Below, in pieces: positions 11,648-21,260 of a DNA stretch of 64,000 nucleotides. The translations under genes were made by a program, and so were the position numbers. Below the pieces are notes generated by a model that was not told the DNA's origin, did not search any database, and saw only the letters and a list, made by a program, of their open reading frames with translations. The stretch is from Tetrastigma voinierianum (Eukaryota > Streptophyta > Magnoliopsida > Vitales > Vitaceae): NCBI GenBank assembly GCA_016808115.1, contig JAEQBH010004423.1, positions 124,001-188,000 on the forward strand. Reading direction: 5' to 3'. The number at the start of each line of letters is the position of its first letter. The stretch's first letter is position 1.

Positions 11648-14066
11648 TGATGAGTCCAAAACTCATATATTTTTAAGTCCATTTTTATTGCATTTTTGAG
11701 AGCTTATTGTTCAATTTAATGCATAATTATGGAATCTTCACCCATATTTGTGTTTTGCAGGGTTTTAATGAAAAATAAACCATTAGCGAAAAAAAAGAAG
11801 CAAAAATGGCTAAATCAGGAAATGCACTTATGTCGCGACATAATTCCTTATTGTTGTGACAAAAGCTCAAAGCAGTCAACAGGAAAATGTCGCAACAAAA
11901 GTGTGTTGTCGTGACAATTTTAGAGCAGACTAACTAAGGGAGCAGTAGAGTAATGTCGCGACATTTTAAAATTATATCACGACATAGTAAGTGAAGAATG
12001 AATGAATAGTGTGACAGACATTCTAAACAACAGTGACGTCGGAAAGCGAAACATTGTCGCGACATTCATTAACTCTATCGTAACAAAGAACAAGGCAAAT
12101 GGCAGAAAAACTTTATCACGGCATTAGTTAACTCTATCGCAACAAAGAACAAGGCAAATGGCAGAAAAACTTTGTCCGCGACATGGAAAGCTCTGTAGCA
12201 ACAAATGAAAAGAGAAATCAATGAAGAAATGTTGAAATAATGTCGTGACATTTGCAAATTATATCACGACATAACGAAGTGCAGAAGGAAGAAATTATGT
12301 CGCAACACAAGCTAACTTAGTCGCGACAAAAAGCTAGCATTGTAAGGAAAGAGAAGTATGTTGCGACACTTCAAAACTTTGTTGTGACAATGACTTAAGA
12401 AGAGGAGGCAGAAATGTTGTGACAAACTCACAACAAGGAATTAGGATATAATGTTGTGACATTCATTAACTTTGTCAAGAAACTTTATCGGCAGAAGAAG
12501 ACAGAACTAGAATGTTGCGACAAAGCCACGACAAGGCTTGAAGACACACCAACAAACATTTATGTCGCGACATTCATAAACTTTGTCGCGAAAAACTTGA
12601 CCAAAAGGCATAAATTGAAGACATGGAATAAATGTTGTGACAAAAATGACACAAAGTTTAAAAATGCACCAGCAAGTTGTAATGTCGTGACATAGACAAT
12701 TAATGTCACGACAAAGACAACAATTGGGCTTATCTTGAAATTCAAAAATTCGATACAAATTCGAGGTCTAGCATTTATTAGACTGCTCAAATAGAAAGGC
12801 GAAGGCCTTATTCATATGATTTTCAGTGAACCTTGAGCAGTTTTGGGAAGAATTGAAGTCTACTGTATAAATTTTTTTATTTTTTTTTTATTTTACTAGG
12901 AGTTGGATCTTAGTTGAATTATTAAGATGTGAATGTTGTTGACCTGGTTTTCAATTCTGTCTGAACTTGATTGGATTTAGAAACTTTTCTTGAATCCATT
13001 TCTTATTCAGTTAATCATAGTTTCAATGAATTTGTTTGACAAACTAGTCATTGTGATTTGTGATTCATATTTGAAAGACTAAGCTTCCTCTGGGAAGGAA
13101 TTGGTTGATCTGAATATCAATTGTAGCAATTTTATTGAAGTTGTGGGTATGAGATCTGGGTTTATCTAATTGATATTCTTTGTGGATGGAATTTGTTCTG
13201 ATTACCAATGATCTATATCCAGAAGGAATTGTATCTTTGTTTTGATTTCCAGGATCCCTCTGAGTGACACAGAGATGGACTACCTGAGAACAGAGAGTGG
13301 TCACCTGGGGGCATATTTCATTGATAATTGATGAACTAATGCACTTTAAGTGTGGTTTTAGTGCACGCATTTTGTTCCTACCAGTGTTAAGACAATTTGT
13401 TGATGGATAATTTCTCACTCTTAGAGGTTTCATCTCAATTTGGCAGAATAATCTTGATCCCGTGTTAGCTTAGATTCTAATCAAGGAGATGGAGCATTCT
13501 AATGAATTGAAGATTGAGGTATCAATTGAATTGGGAAAGGCTTGTATTATCCTGTCTATGGGTATGAGCAGTTTCCAGTCATCAAATGGTTGTGAAATAC
13601 TGAAATGAAAAATAACCACATCTGTAAGATGATCAATTCAAAAGTAACCAATTAGACCCATTGACCTGGTATAGGAATATGGTTATCTAATTGGTGAAAT
13701 ATATAGTGTCAGGAGGTATTCCAAGGCTATATTACTGTGTTCTTGGACAAATCCAGAATTCAAAACCATAACTAATTTGTTATTTTGAACCAAATGCATA
13801 TTGATGATCAGAAAACTAATTTATTTATCATCGTTAATTAAACTCAAAGAAAATCTTGCGATCTTTTATTTTCTTTTGTTTAATTAGATAAAATTTGTCA
13901 GAAGTTATTTTCATTTAAACTGTTAGTTACTCTTACAGTCCTTTGAAATTATGAGTTCAAATAGTTGATTTATTGATTAGTAGGGGTAATTGACCTTTTG
14001 ATCATATAATCAATCCTCGTGGGAATGATATCTGGACTGAAAATCCACTATTATTACGCACTTTAA
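11648..14066 (+). repeat. 3' LTR of element A (about 2.4 kb)
   Basis: It begins TGATGAG at 11,648, directly after a polypurine tract; the LTRs of B and C begin with the same TGATGAG. U3 holds the palindrome array (11,831-12,712). A TATA box 'ctgtataaat' lies at 12,863-12,872. The U5 side carries the 'caatcctcgtgggaatgat' block near 14,010 shared with the 5' LTR tail. The right end is interrupted by element B at about 14,066-14,090. Confidence 0.7.
11831..12712 (+). repeat. Interspersed palindrome array, consensus TGTCGCGACA, in U3 of LTR A
   Basis: About 28 exact or near copies of the 10-bp palindrome are spread over about 880 bp at irregular 20-50 bp spacing. Exact copies include 11,831-11,840 and those near 11,955, 12,055 and 12,562. 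Most variants differ only where the two CpG dinucleotides would be (TCGTGA, TCACGA, TTGTGA, TCGCAA). A 59-bp tandem duplication lies within it at 12,065-12,180. Confidence 0.75.
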
Positions 14067-14067
14067 G

Positions 14068-14089
14068 AGACACACATTTCCGTGTGTCT
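14068..14089. repeat. Short perfect inverted repeat at the A/B junction
   Basis: Arms AGACACAC (14,068-14,075) and GTGTGTCT (14,082-14,089) enclose a 6-nt loop. It lies exactly where the A-type LTR sequence stops and the B leader begins. Confidence 0.6.
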
Positions 14090-14290
14090 TGTTGACAAAT
14101 TTTCCGACACGGCTACCAAAGACTAACTAAAGTCCCTGGCAATGGCGCCAAAAAACTTGTTGACCAATTTTTCGACACAGCTACCAAAGACTAACTAAAG
14201 TCCCTAGCCAAAACTTTCTGGCTGACCAAATTTCCGAAATGACTACCAAAGACTAACTAAAGTCCTAAGAACAACGGGCCAAAAACTTGT
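14088..14290 (-). repeat. Triplicated primer-binding leader of element B
   Basis: Three tandem units of about 60-70 bp each contain 'gctaccaaagactaactaaa' or a close variant: 14,088-14,154, 14,155-14,213 and 14,214-14,285. Read on the minus strand, unit 1 carries TTGGCGCCATTGCCAGGGAC, a well preserved Athila-type primer-binding sequence. Units 2 and 3 keep the flanks but have degraded cores. The array sits between LTR B and the junction with LTR A. Confidence 0.7.
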
Positions 14291-14303
14291 AAAGACCAAA
14301 ATA

Positions 14304-16472
14304 TGGCCAAGGGAAGCGAATGTGGTAAATACTCAAAAACTGATTTGAAACAAAAGTAAGTGTACTTCAAAAACTGAAATGAAAAGTATTACCAACACTC
14401 AACCCCTTTCCACAAGTGCAAGAGTCATACAAGTAATAAAGTAGACTCTAGAAGTCCAGATATCTTACCCACGAGGATTAGAGGTTTTCTTTAATTGGAA
14501 TTTAAACATCCCAATTACAAGGGCTCTTCACTATTTAGGCGACCAAATAGGATGTGGAATAAAATCAATTTAAATGAAATAAAAACTTATTTAAAACTAA
14601 TCCTAATTCTAAAATCTATCAAGCAAACAACTACTAAAGTCTAAAATAAGGAAAAGAGACACTAGATGGTGATGTAATTATTTAACAATCAATTTGCATT
14701 TTCTGAAAGCACAACATTTGTGAGTTGAATGCTGATTTGTCTCAAGAGCAATGTAGTATAGTTTCGATTCCCATACATCATACATTTCACTACTGGGAGA
14801 TCCATGTTCCTTTCAAACATGAGTCTAATCCGCTACTTGTAGAATATAAATCTTCTTTTAAGATTGGGTATTTTTCCTTTCGCATTTCACACCCACTCTA
14901 GGGATCAAGAATTTCCTGTCCCTATAGACAAGATTATGCAAGTCTTCCAATCTAATTGGTATCTCATTCCTTCAAATCTGATAAAATTTTCTATCTCCTT
15001 GATTAGATCTCTGCTAACACTGGATTAAAATCCTTTCATCGGACTAAGGAGAAACCTTTGATTAACTAAATTGATACATCATCAAACTATTCTCACACCA
15101 TGAGTAAATTAGTGATCTATTGAAGTAATCTTTCAGAGTTCATTAGTTCCATAATATTAGTTTAACATACCCCCAAGTAACTCCGCCCATACTCGGGTGG
15201 ATCTCCATCTCTCGTGTCACCATAGGGCATCCTTAGAAACTTAGCAAGATACGCTTTTTCTCTGTACTGCTGTATTAATATTAAGAACAACTCATTATAT
15301 GAACAAGTAATTCAATTATACAAATTCATTTTTCAACCCACAAAATAAACCGAAAATCTCGCAATCCGAATGTTCAATATCAACTCCACCCTAAAGGGTG
15401 TTTAATGTTCCATTACTAAATTCCAATCATCACCAATCAAGACGAAAGAAATCAAGAGATAAGGAATGAGAGAAAAATCCAAATTTGAGTTTCAATCTTG
15501 GTCTAAACAATAATGAAATCTGAATCTCTGATGTACAGCATAAATCTCTTCAATACAAATAAAAATCTGCTCTAAAACTACTCTAAGATCTACTAAAAAT
15601 CAAAACCCTAAGCTAAACTAAAAAAATAATGGGTTAGAAAAGGTTTTTAGAGAGATAAACCCTAATAAGAGGTTTTTTCTCACCTCCTCTCTTCCCCTCC
15701 ATTAAAAAAAATTGAATATATACAGTTCTCGAGTGAAAATGGGCTTGAAAAACTGGCCAAAATATCAATTTTTGGGCTTTTCTGGTTTTTCCAGCACTTG
15801 AATCGCGACATCAGCATTTTTTAGTCATGACATCAGCATCACGACGCCGCATTCTCGGGAGGCCCGTAAAGACTTGTCGCGACATAATAAAACTTCTTTG
15901 TCACAAATTTTGTCTAAAACTTTGTCGCGACAAAAAAAAACTTCATGCAACGTAAAAACTTTTACGACAAAGTTTGTCTAAAACTTTGTTGCGATAGAAA
16001 AAACTTTGTCATGGTAGAAAAAATTTGTCACGACAAAGTTTCTAGCTTTGTTGCTGGCTTTGTCACGACAAAATCTGGAAATGTCGCGACATAATTTTTT
16101 CTTAGCAGCTTGTTTTTCTTCTTCAACTTGTTGGAGTCATAACTTCTTCATTTTAACTCAGATTTGGGTGTGTGAGATGTCGTTGGAAAGATCTTTGAAT
16201 GTAGAATGAAACCATGAGTGGATTTGAGCCATTTGATGATCCAAATGATATATAAAAATTCATCTTCCCAATGACGTGCTGTGAAACATCCGGTTAACTC
16301 TCTTTTTGGAAGTATGTTGCATCTTTTCTTACTAAATCACTTGCTTTCCATCAAAAATCCTGCAAAACCAAGTTTAGAGGAAATGTTATGAGTTTTACAT
16401 GAATATGAATATAAAATACTCAAAATAGAATGTGAAACAAACTCAAAACATAGATGAGTTTTACACTCATCA
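14304..16472 (-). repeat. Element B: minus-strand Athila-like LTR (about 2.2 kb)
   Basis: On the minus strand it starts TGATGAG at 16,472. A palindrome array (TGTCGCGACA variants) lies at 15,796-16,096. A TATA box ('tgtatatattc', plus coordinates 15,714-15,725) follows, then the U5 block 'atcctcgtgggtaagata' near 14,470, and it ends at 14,304 beside the primer-binding leader. It is therefore a 5'-type LTR, but its internal region is missing: the sequence passes into LTR A. Related to but clearly diverged from LTR A. Confidence 0.65.
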
Positions 16473-16644
16473 AGTGATTTAGACCAAAGCCAATTCTAAT
16501 TATTACACAACCGAAACATGCTTCTTATAAATTAGTCAAACAAGTTTTTTGCATTCTTGTTAAGGATTGAATTGTCCCTGGTGGTTATGTTAGAAATTAG
16601 TTGCAGTTTTTGGTCTATATAAAATCAGTTTCAATCACATGCCA
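16473..16644 (+). other. A-type leader fragment on the plus strand
   Basis: The segment from 'agtgatttagaccaaa' at 16,473 onward matches the sequence right after the 5' LTR of element A (1,847-2,120), including 'caagttttttgcattcttg', a decayed primer-binding motif, and 'tttttggtctatat'. It continues the A-type LTR across the B insertion. Confidence 0.5.
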
Positions 16645-17480
16645 ATTGGAGTTTTGAAGGTATTATCTAACTTTTTCGGCTAATCCCTCCTAGACGAACT
16701 CACCGTCTTTTCCAATATTCCCTTGATTTCTTTGTTTGAAATCTCTACTTGCTCATTGGATTGTGGGTGATATGGGAGACTCTTTGCATGCCTCACATGA
16801 GTCACATTATATTTTCCAAGCAATGAAGCGAAAATTCTATTACAAAAATAGCTCCCTTCATCATTGAGAGGTCAGACCGAGGAGTGCCAAACGGGTGAAG
16901 ATGTTTTCGCGGGATCGACCGCACGACCATTTTTTAGCATCATTTTTCTCTGTAGCAATCACCTCTACCCACTTTGACACATAATCTACAGTAGGAAGGA
17001 TGTACATATTTCCAAATGAAGGAGGGAACGAACCCATGAAATCAATCCCCATACGTCTAAAACACTTCAAAGCATGTCGCTTAGAGGCATTTGCTTCTCT
17101 CTCAAACGGTGTCCACTCTCTGACATCTATCACAATTTTGAACGCATATATGAGAATCCTTGAATAAGCTGGGCCAGAAAAATCCAAATTAAAAGCACTT
17201 TGAGTTGTTCTCGACTCCCAAAGTGTCCCCTATGTTGGGGAAGAACGGGCACTTGATAGATCTCATGTTGTTACTCTTTAGGCACACACCTTCTTATTAC
17301 TTGATCTGAGCATCTTTTGAAGAGATATGGGTCGTCCCATTGGTAAAACTTGACATAATGCAAGAACTTCTTCTTCTTCTGTTGTGAATTAAGCCCAGGT
17401 GGCAACACATTACAAGCTAAGTAGTTCACAAATCTACATACAAGGAAAGTGGGTTTCCATAACCAGAAATTGCTCATTTG
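16645..17480 (-). pseudogene. Integrase remnant (element C)
   Basis: Minus-strand blocks in order: FVNYLACNVLPPGLNSQQKKK, WDDPYLFKRCSDQVIRRCVPKE (17,271-17,477), RMGIDFMGSFPPSFGN and VDYVSKWVEVIAT (16,861-17,187). A DEGSYFCNR block with a YHPQSNEQVE segment follows in another frame to about 16,650. These are the zinc-binding N-terminus, the DD core and the DE-proximal part of Athila integrase. It is broken by frameshifts, and the C-terminal LNELEE block is missing. Confidence 0.8.
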
Positions 17481-18085
17481 GGAAAGATTCTTCTATTTCT
17501 GTGAAGTCCTCAATTCCCTTATTGAATTCCAAACAAGATAAGTGGTCTAGAACCACATTTTCACTTCCTTTCTTGTCTTTGATTGCCATGTCGAATTCTT
17601 GAAGCAATAAAACCCATCGAACAAGTCTCGGTTTGGAATCCTTTTTTATCATGAGATATCTAATTGTTGCATGGTCTGTATAGAGAGCTCAAATTTTGGG
17701 AGCTGTAAGGGTCTAAACTTATCACAAGAACACACTACTACTAATCTCTTTATGTGTTTGGTAGTGTTCTTTGAGCCTCTTAATCAAAGTCTTCACTTGC
17801 ATAATAATGCAGTCTCGAAGATGTCGGGCTCGCCTTTAATATCCTAAAAATGTAAAATCGTGGCATCACACATTATTCCAAAAGGCTCTACCCTACCAGG
17901 AGCAACGACACCGCTTCAATTAGTTTATGCTTTATCTCCTCAAATGTTGTCATGCAAGATTCATCAAAACTGAAGATTGCATTTTTTTCCAACAATTTAC
18001 ATAGCGGTTTTGCAATTTTTTGAGAAATCCTTGATGAATCTTCGAGCAAACCCACAACCTTACCTCCTCGTAACTCTTTCACCTA
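17434..18085 (-). pseudogene. RT thumb / RNase H remnant (element C)
   Basis: The minus-strand stretch 17,888-18,082 contains SQKIAKPLCKLLEKNA and a CMTTFEEIKHKL segment, the RT connection block. 17,434-17,652 reads IKKDSKPRLVRWVLLLQEFD, IKDKKGSENV and LDHLSCLEF, the RNase H end. The interval between them has further frame breaks. The RT palm is absent upstream of this segment. Confidence 0.75.
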
Positions 18086-18420
18086 CTTCTTCATCGTAGG
18101 GTTTAACCGCCTTTGATGCTTAATGGATAAAAACATGTTCTTTTTCCATCAAAATTTTGTGCATACAAATGGAGGGACTTATTCCTTTTATGTCCTCTAT
18201 AGACCAAGAAAATGCCTCCAAATTCTTTTCAAGAACACCTAACAGTTTAATTTCCATATCCTTGTCCAGCTCTGAAGAAATAATCATCAGCTTTGTATCA
18301 TCCTTTCCCAAAAATGCATATTTGAGACCTTTTGGTAATTCTTTCGGTACTAATCCATCCGAGGTCTTTTTCTCTCCTTCTAAAACATATTCTTCTTCAC
18401 TTGCTTAAAGAGCAAGTATT
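18086..18420 (-). pseudogene. RT N-terminal fragment with palm deletion (element C)
   Basis: The minus-strand reading at 18,120-18,311 gives MIISSELDKDMEIKLLGVLEKN, FSWSIEDIKGISPSICMHKI, the segment just before the RT core in Athila pol. After a short 'KPYDEEVGERV' run the sequence jumps to the RT connection block at about 18,080. About 600 bp encoding the palm, with the YMDD box, are therefore deleted. Confidence 0.75.
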
Positions 18421-19041
18421 TCAATCACTCCCCAAAGTAGATGATAGATCTTCACAATCTATCCAATCAGGGTGTTTAATTTTTGTTAAGCATTGCTTAA
18501 GTGGACTTATTTTCCCAAAATCATAAAGCAAATTATCTTGTGAAGGAATCAAGGTGTCAATCCTCATGCAGTTTGCATTTATATCACTCAGGAATTCCAC
18601 ACTTTGATACAAATTAAACCTCACTTGATCTTCACCCACTCTTAGTGTTAATTCCCCATTCTTCACATCGATTAGTGTTTGACCAGTGGCAAGAAACGGT
18701 CTTCCTAATATTATCGATGCCTCTCTATCTTCCTCCATGTCCAATACCACAAAGTCCACAGGAAGAATGAATTTATCAACCTTAACCAAAACATCTTCAA
18801 TAATACCCTTAGGAAAAGTCAATGATCTATCCGCCATTTGAAGTGATAGAGTTGTAGGTGTAATTTCCCCCAAATTCAATTTTTTAGCCATTGAGAATGG
18901 CATTAAATTTATGCTCACCCCAAGATCACAAAGTGCCTTGCTGAATGTATGCTCCCTAATGATGCAAGGAATAGTGAAATTGCCCGGATCTTTGAGTTTT
19001 TTGAGAAGTTTCCTTTGAATGATTGCACTACAATTTTTCAA
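18421..19041 (-). CDS. Aspartic protease region of gag-pol (element C), open fragment
   Basis: This 206-residue open stretch is the best preserved retroelement coding segment in the window. It starts in the gag-pro linker (KLKDPGNFTIPCIIREHTF). The protease active-site region follows (ALCDLGVSINLMPFSMAKKL, with D-L-G as usual in Athila), then LQMADRSLTFPKGIIEDVLV, FVVLDMEEDREASIILGRPF and TLIDVKNGELTLRV. In the family this enzyme processes the Gag-Pol polyprotein. The open frame is not flanked by its own start and is part of a larger broken polyprotein. Confidence 0.8.
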   Translation of the reverse strand: MKNCSAIIQRKLLKKLKDPGNFTIPCIIREHTFSKALCDLGVSINLMPFSMAKKLNLGEITPTTLSLQMADRSLTFPKGIIEDVLVKVDKFILPVDFVVLDMEEDREASIILGRPFLATGQTLIDVKNGELTLRVGEDQVRFNLYQSVEFLSDINANCMRIDTLIPSQDNLLYDFGKISPLKQCLTKIKHPDWIDCEDLSSTLGSD

Positions 19042-20443
19042 ATAAGTTCACTATCCCATATGCCTCTAACTTTTTCTTGTTTCTCATTATCTCCTCTCAA
19101 ATTTTACATACTAGGCATTTGGAGAAAATCACTCCAAGCAGAACGGAATGTGATCTCGAAGCTTTAAACATGTTCAAACTTAGCAAATTGCTCATCCAAC
19201 CTTGGTTTTTCGGACCCGGAAAAAGGTATGGGTGGGAGTATATAAGGAAAGGGGTTGGTCGGAAAAGCTCACTTTTCCCGACAACTTCATCAAATTTTAG
19301 TTCTTCCTTGTCGCTCAACCCAAATTCCCCTCTTATCATTCTCGCCTTCCACCTTCTCTTCAAATCCTCCATATTTTTTCTCCGATCCACTCGCTTACAT
19401 CATCTTTATCTTTTGTTCAATGCTTTTTTTCCACCTCTAGTGTCACAAACCATGCATTGCTTCTCGAAGTTTTTCTCTCAGACACTGGAAAGATTTTTGG
19501 GGATTTTGTCTCAAAGATCAACAATTGTCCCATATGAGTTTGGCCATTTTTAGAGATGCTCCAAACCGACCTCGATTGCCTCCATATTCTCATACCCTCG
19601 TAAGCCTATATTCACTTGATTATGCTCCAGATTTTCAAACAAGTCCTCATGGTTGCTTGAATACTTTTTAAGCTTTTAATATTCATACCAAAGGTGACTT
19701 GACTGTTCTCTAGCTGAGTAAGTCGTGCCTCATTGCTCATTTTCATTTCATTCATCACTAATAACAACTCATTAACCCCAGCCTACCTTGCATTCCTTTG
19801 ATAATTTGAGCTCAAAGCTCCTTGATTTTGGAATCACAGGGGTGCCATAGTGGTGCTTAGCTGATGGGGCTCATGCGAAACTATTGCTTTATTCGTGATA
19901 CAAATTTTCATGATTCTCACTCTAGAACATGCTGAGAAAGCAAGTTGTCACGTTGGGGAAAAATGTGTAACTCCTATTATTTATATAATTTGCATCTTCA
20001 ATTTGAAGTGGAGTATTTTCCATAAGAGCACCCTATGCTTGCATGTATGCGATCCCCTCAAGGGTAGGTTTCTTTGGAGCTTGTTGATTTAACCTAGTCA
20101 TCAAAGCTTCAAACTTCACCTCCAAAGATGACTTTCTGTCTATCTCGTGAATTCCCCTTTGTTTTCTTCCATCACCTCTCTTAAAGGGAGGTTAGTAATT
20201 GTTCTTTGCCAATTCTTCAAACATCTCATTTCATTGGCTTCTTCTCATGTTTTCATTAAGTGATCAAGCCTCCACACACCACATCCACTAATGCCCTGGT
20301 TGAATAGTTAAGACCATTATAGAATATTTGAACTTGAGCACTCAACTCATACCCATACTGTGGGCATTTCCTCAGTAGTTCTTTAAATCTGTCTCATGTG
20401 TCATAAAGTGTTTTTTGATCTCCTCATCAAAATTGTGTGATTG
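19042..20443 (-). pseudogene. Gag C-terminal region (element C), frameshifted
   Basis: Minus-strand translations give short Athila gag C-terminal hints: LKFYYNGLNQ-like at about 20,290-20,330, and EVKFEALMTRLNQQAP-like at about 20,070-20,130. No intact frame is present. The plus-strand open stretch at 19,023-19,553 is antisense and composition-driven. Confidence 0.5.
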
Positions 20444-20992
20444 TCATCTAAACTCGCGGAAGTCAACTCGTGGGTAGGAGAAATTTTTTGTCAAGAAAAC
20501 CTCCACTAGTGCTCCCCATGTATCTACTGAACCCGAAATCAAATTATTGAACCAATTTCTTGCCTTGTCCCTTGGAGAGAAAGGAAAGAGCTTCAATTTA
20601 ATCACATTATGGTCTACTTCATTCATCTTGATAGTGCCACACAATTGCAAAAAATTCAACAAGTACCCATTTGGATCTTCAGAAGGGTTTCCCCTAAATT
20701 GCTGTTGTTGGACCATAGAAATTAATGCAAGTTTCAGCTCGAAGTTGTTAGCATCTAGGGGCCGATGTCGAATTCCTAAGTAATCTTCATTCATCATAGG
20801 TCTCCAACAGTCACCAAGTGTTGGTTCCCGAATTCTAGGTATTTCATTTTGGTCCAAGTGACACTCACTGATCCTGTCATTGTTCTGATCTTCCATCTCA
20901 GTATTATTGACTTTGACCTTCTCTAGTCTGAACAATGTTCTTTCTATTTTAGGATCAAAGGGCAATAACTCGGAGTTGGATCTTCTATGCAT
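20444..20992 (-). CDS. Gag N-terminal/core domain (retrotrans_gag) of element C, open fragment
   Basis: The 182-residue open stretch has a charged N-terminus. It then carries the Athila gag core: NNFELKLALISMVQQQQFRG, SEDPNGYLLNFLQLCGTIKM, IKLKLFPFSPRDKARNWF, GSVDTWGALVEVFLTKNF. This is the retrotrans_gag (PF03732) family that forms the virus-like particle. The methionine at 20,992 is plausible as the polyprotein start because the leader lies just upstream. A frameshift follows FREFR at the C-terminus. Confidence 0.85.
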   Translation of the reverse strand: MHRRSNSELLPFDPKIERTLFRLEKVKVNNTEMEDQNNDRISECHLDQNEIPRIREPTLGDCWRPMMNEDYLGIRHRPLDANNFELKLALISMVQQQQFRGNPSEDPNGYLLNFLQLCGTIKMNEVDHNVIKLKLFPFSPRDKARNWFNNLISGSVDTWGALVEVFLTKNFSYPRVDFREFR

Positions 20993-21260
20993 AAAATTGG
21001 GTACCTGAAATCATAAAACAACACTAGAAAACAAAGTAAACAATCTGAATACAAAATAAAAACACAAATAAATCTAAAGAAGAAAATAAAAGAAATAGAA
21101 TAAAATTCCTAAACAAAAAGGTTTATGCTCAAATTAAAAACTTGTTGGTGTGTCGCCAAAGAATTGTTAGGTTCCCAGCAACGGCGTCAAAAACTTGTTG
21201 GGTTGTTGGCACGTCGCCAAAGACTTGTTAGGTCCCTCGGCAACGGCGCCAAAAACAAGA
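20993..21260 (-). promoter_or_regulatory. Duplicated primer-binding leader of element C
   Basis: Two tandem units, 21,136-21,188 and 21,189-21,255, each contain 'aaacttgttgg', 'gtcgccaaag', 'ttgttaggt' and '(c)aacggcg(c/t)c'. Read on the minus strand, the LTR-proximal unit contains TTTTTGGCGCCGTTGCCGAG, the Athila primer-binding type. It lies immediately inside LTR C. The second unit has GACGCCG in place of GGCGCCG. Confidence 0.7.

Larger units (their letters stand above)
1300..14066 (+). mobile_element. Element A: decayed Athila-like Ty3/gypsy retrotransposon
   Basis: Seen in order on the plus strand: an LTR tail, a leader with two primer-binding-like segments, gag C-terminus, aspartic protease, reverse transcriptase, RNase H, integrase, an accessory ORF, a polypurine tract and a 3' LTR. 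The RT insert reading NELIPTRT before the CIDYRKLN block is characteristic of Athila. Every domain is interrupted by stops or frameshifts, so this copy cannot make its own proteins. The 5' and 3' LTR tails (about 1,690-1,830 and 13,940-14,060) share the segment ending in an 'atcaatcctc..tggga' block but have diverged clearly, indicating an old insertion. The left boundary is uncertain. Confidence 0.85.

Noticed and set aside
11831..12712. CRISPR-like array (short repeats with variable spacers)
   Set aside because: The repeat is only 10 bp, spacing is irregular, and it lies in the U3 of a plant LTR. No cas genes are present and the genome is eukaryotic.
13065..13433. 122-codon minus-strand ORF
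   Set aside because: Lies in the R/U5 part of LTR A with no domain.
19023..19553. 176-codon plus-strand ORF
   Set aside because: Antisense to the gag-pro linker of element C; composition is serine/phenylalanine/leucine-rich as expected for the complement of purine-rich coding DNA.
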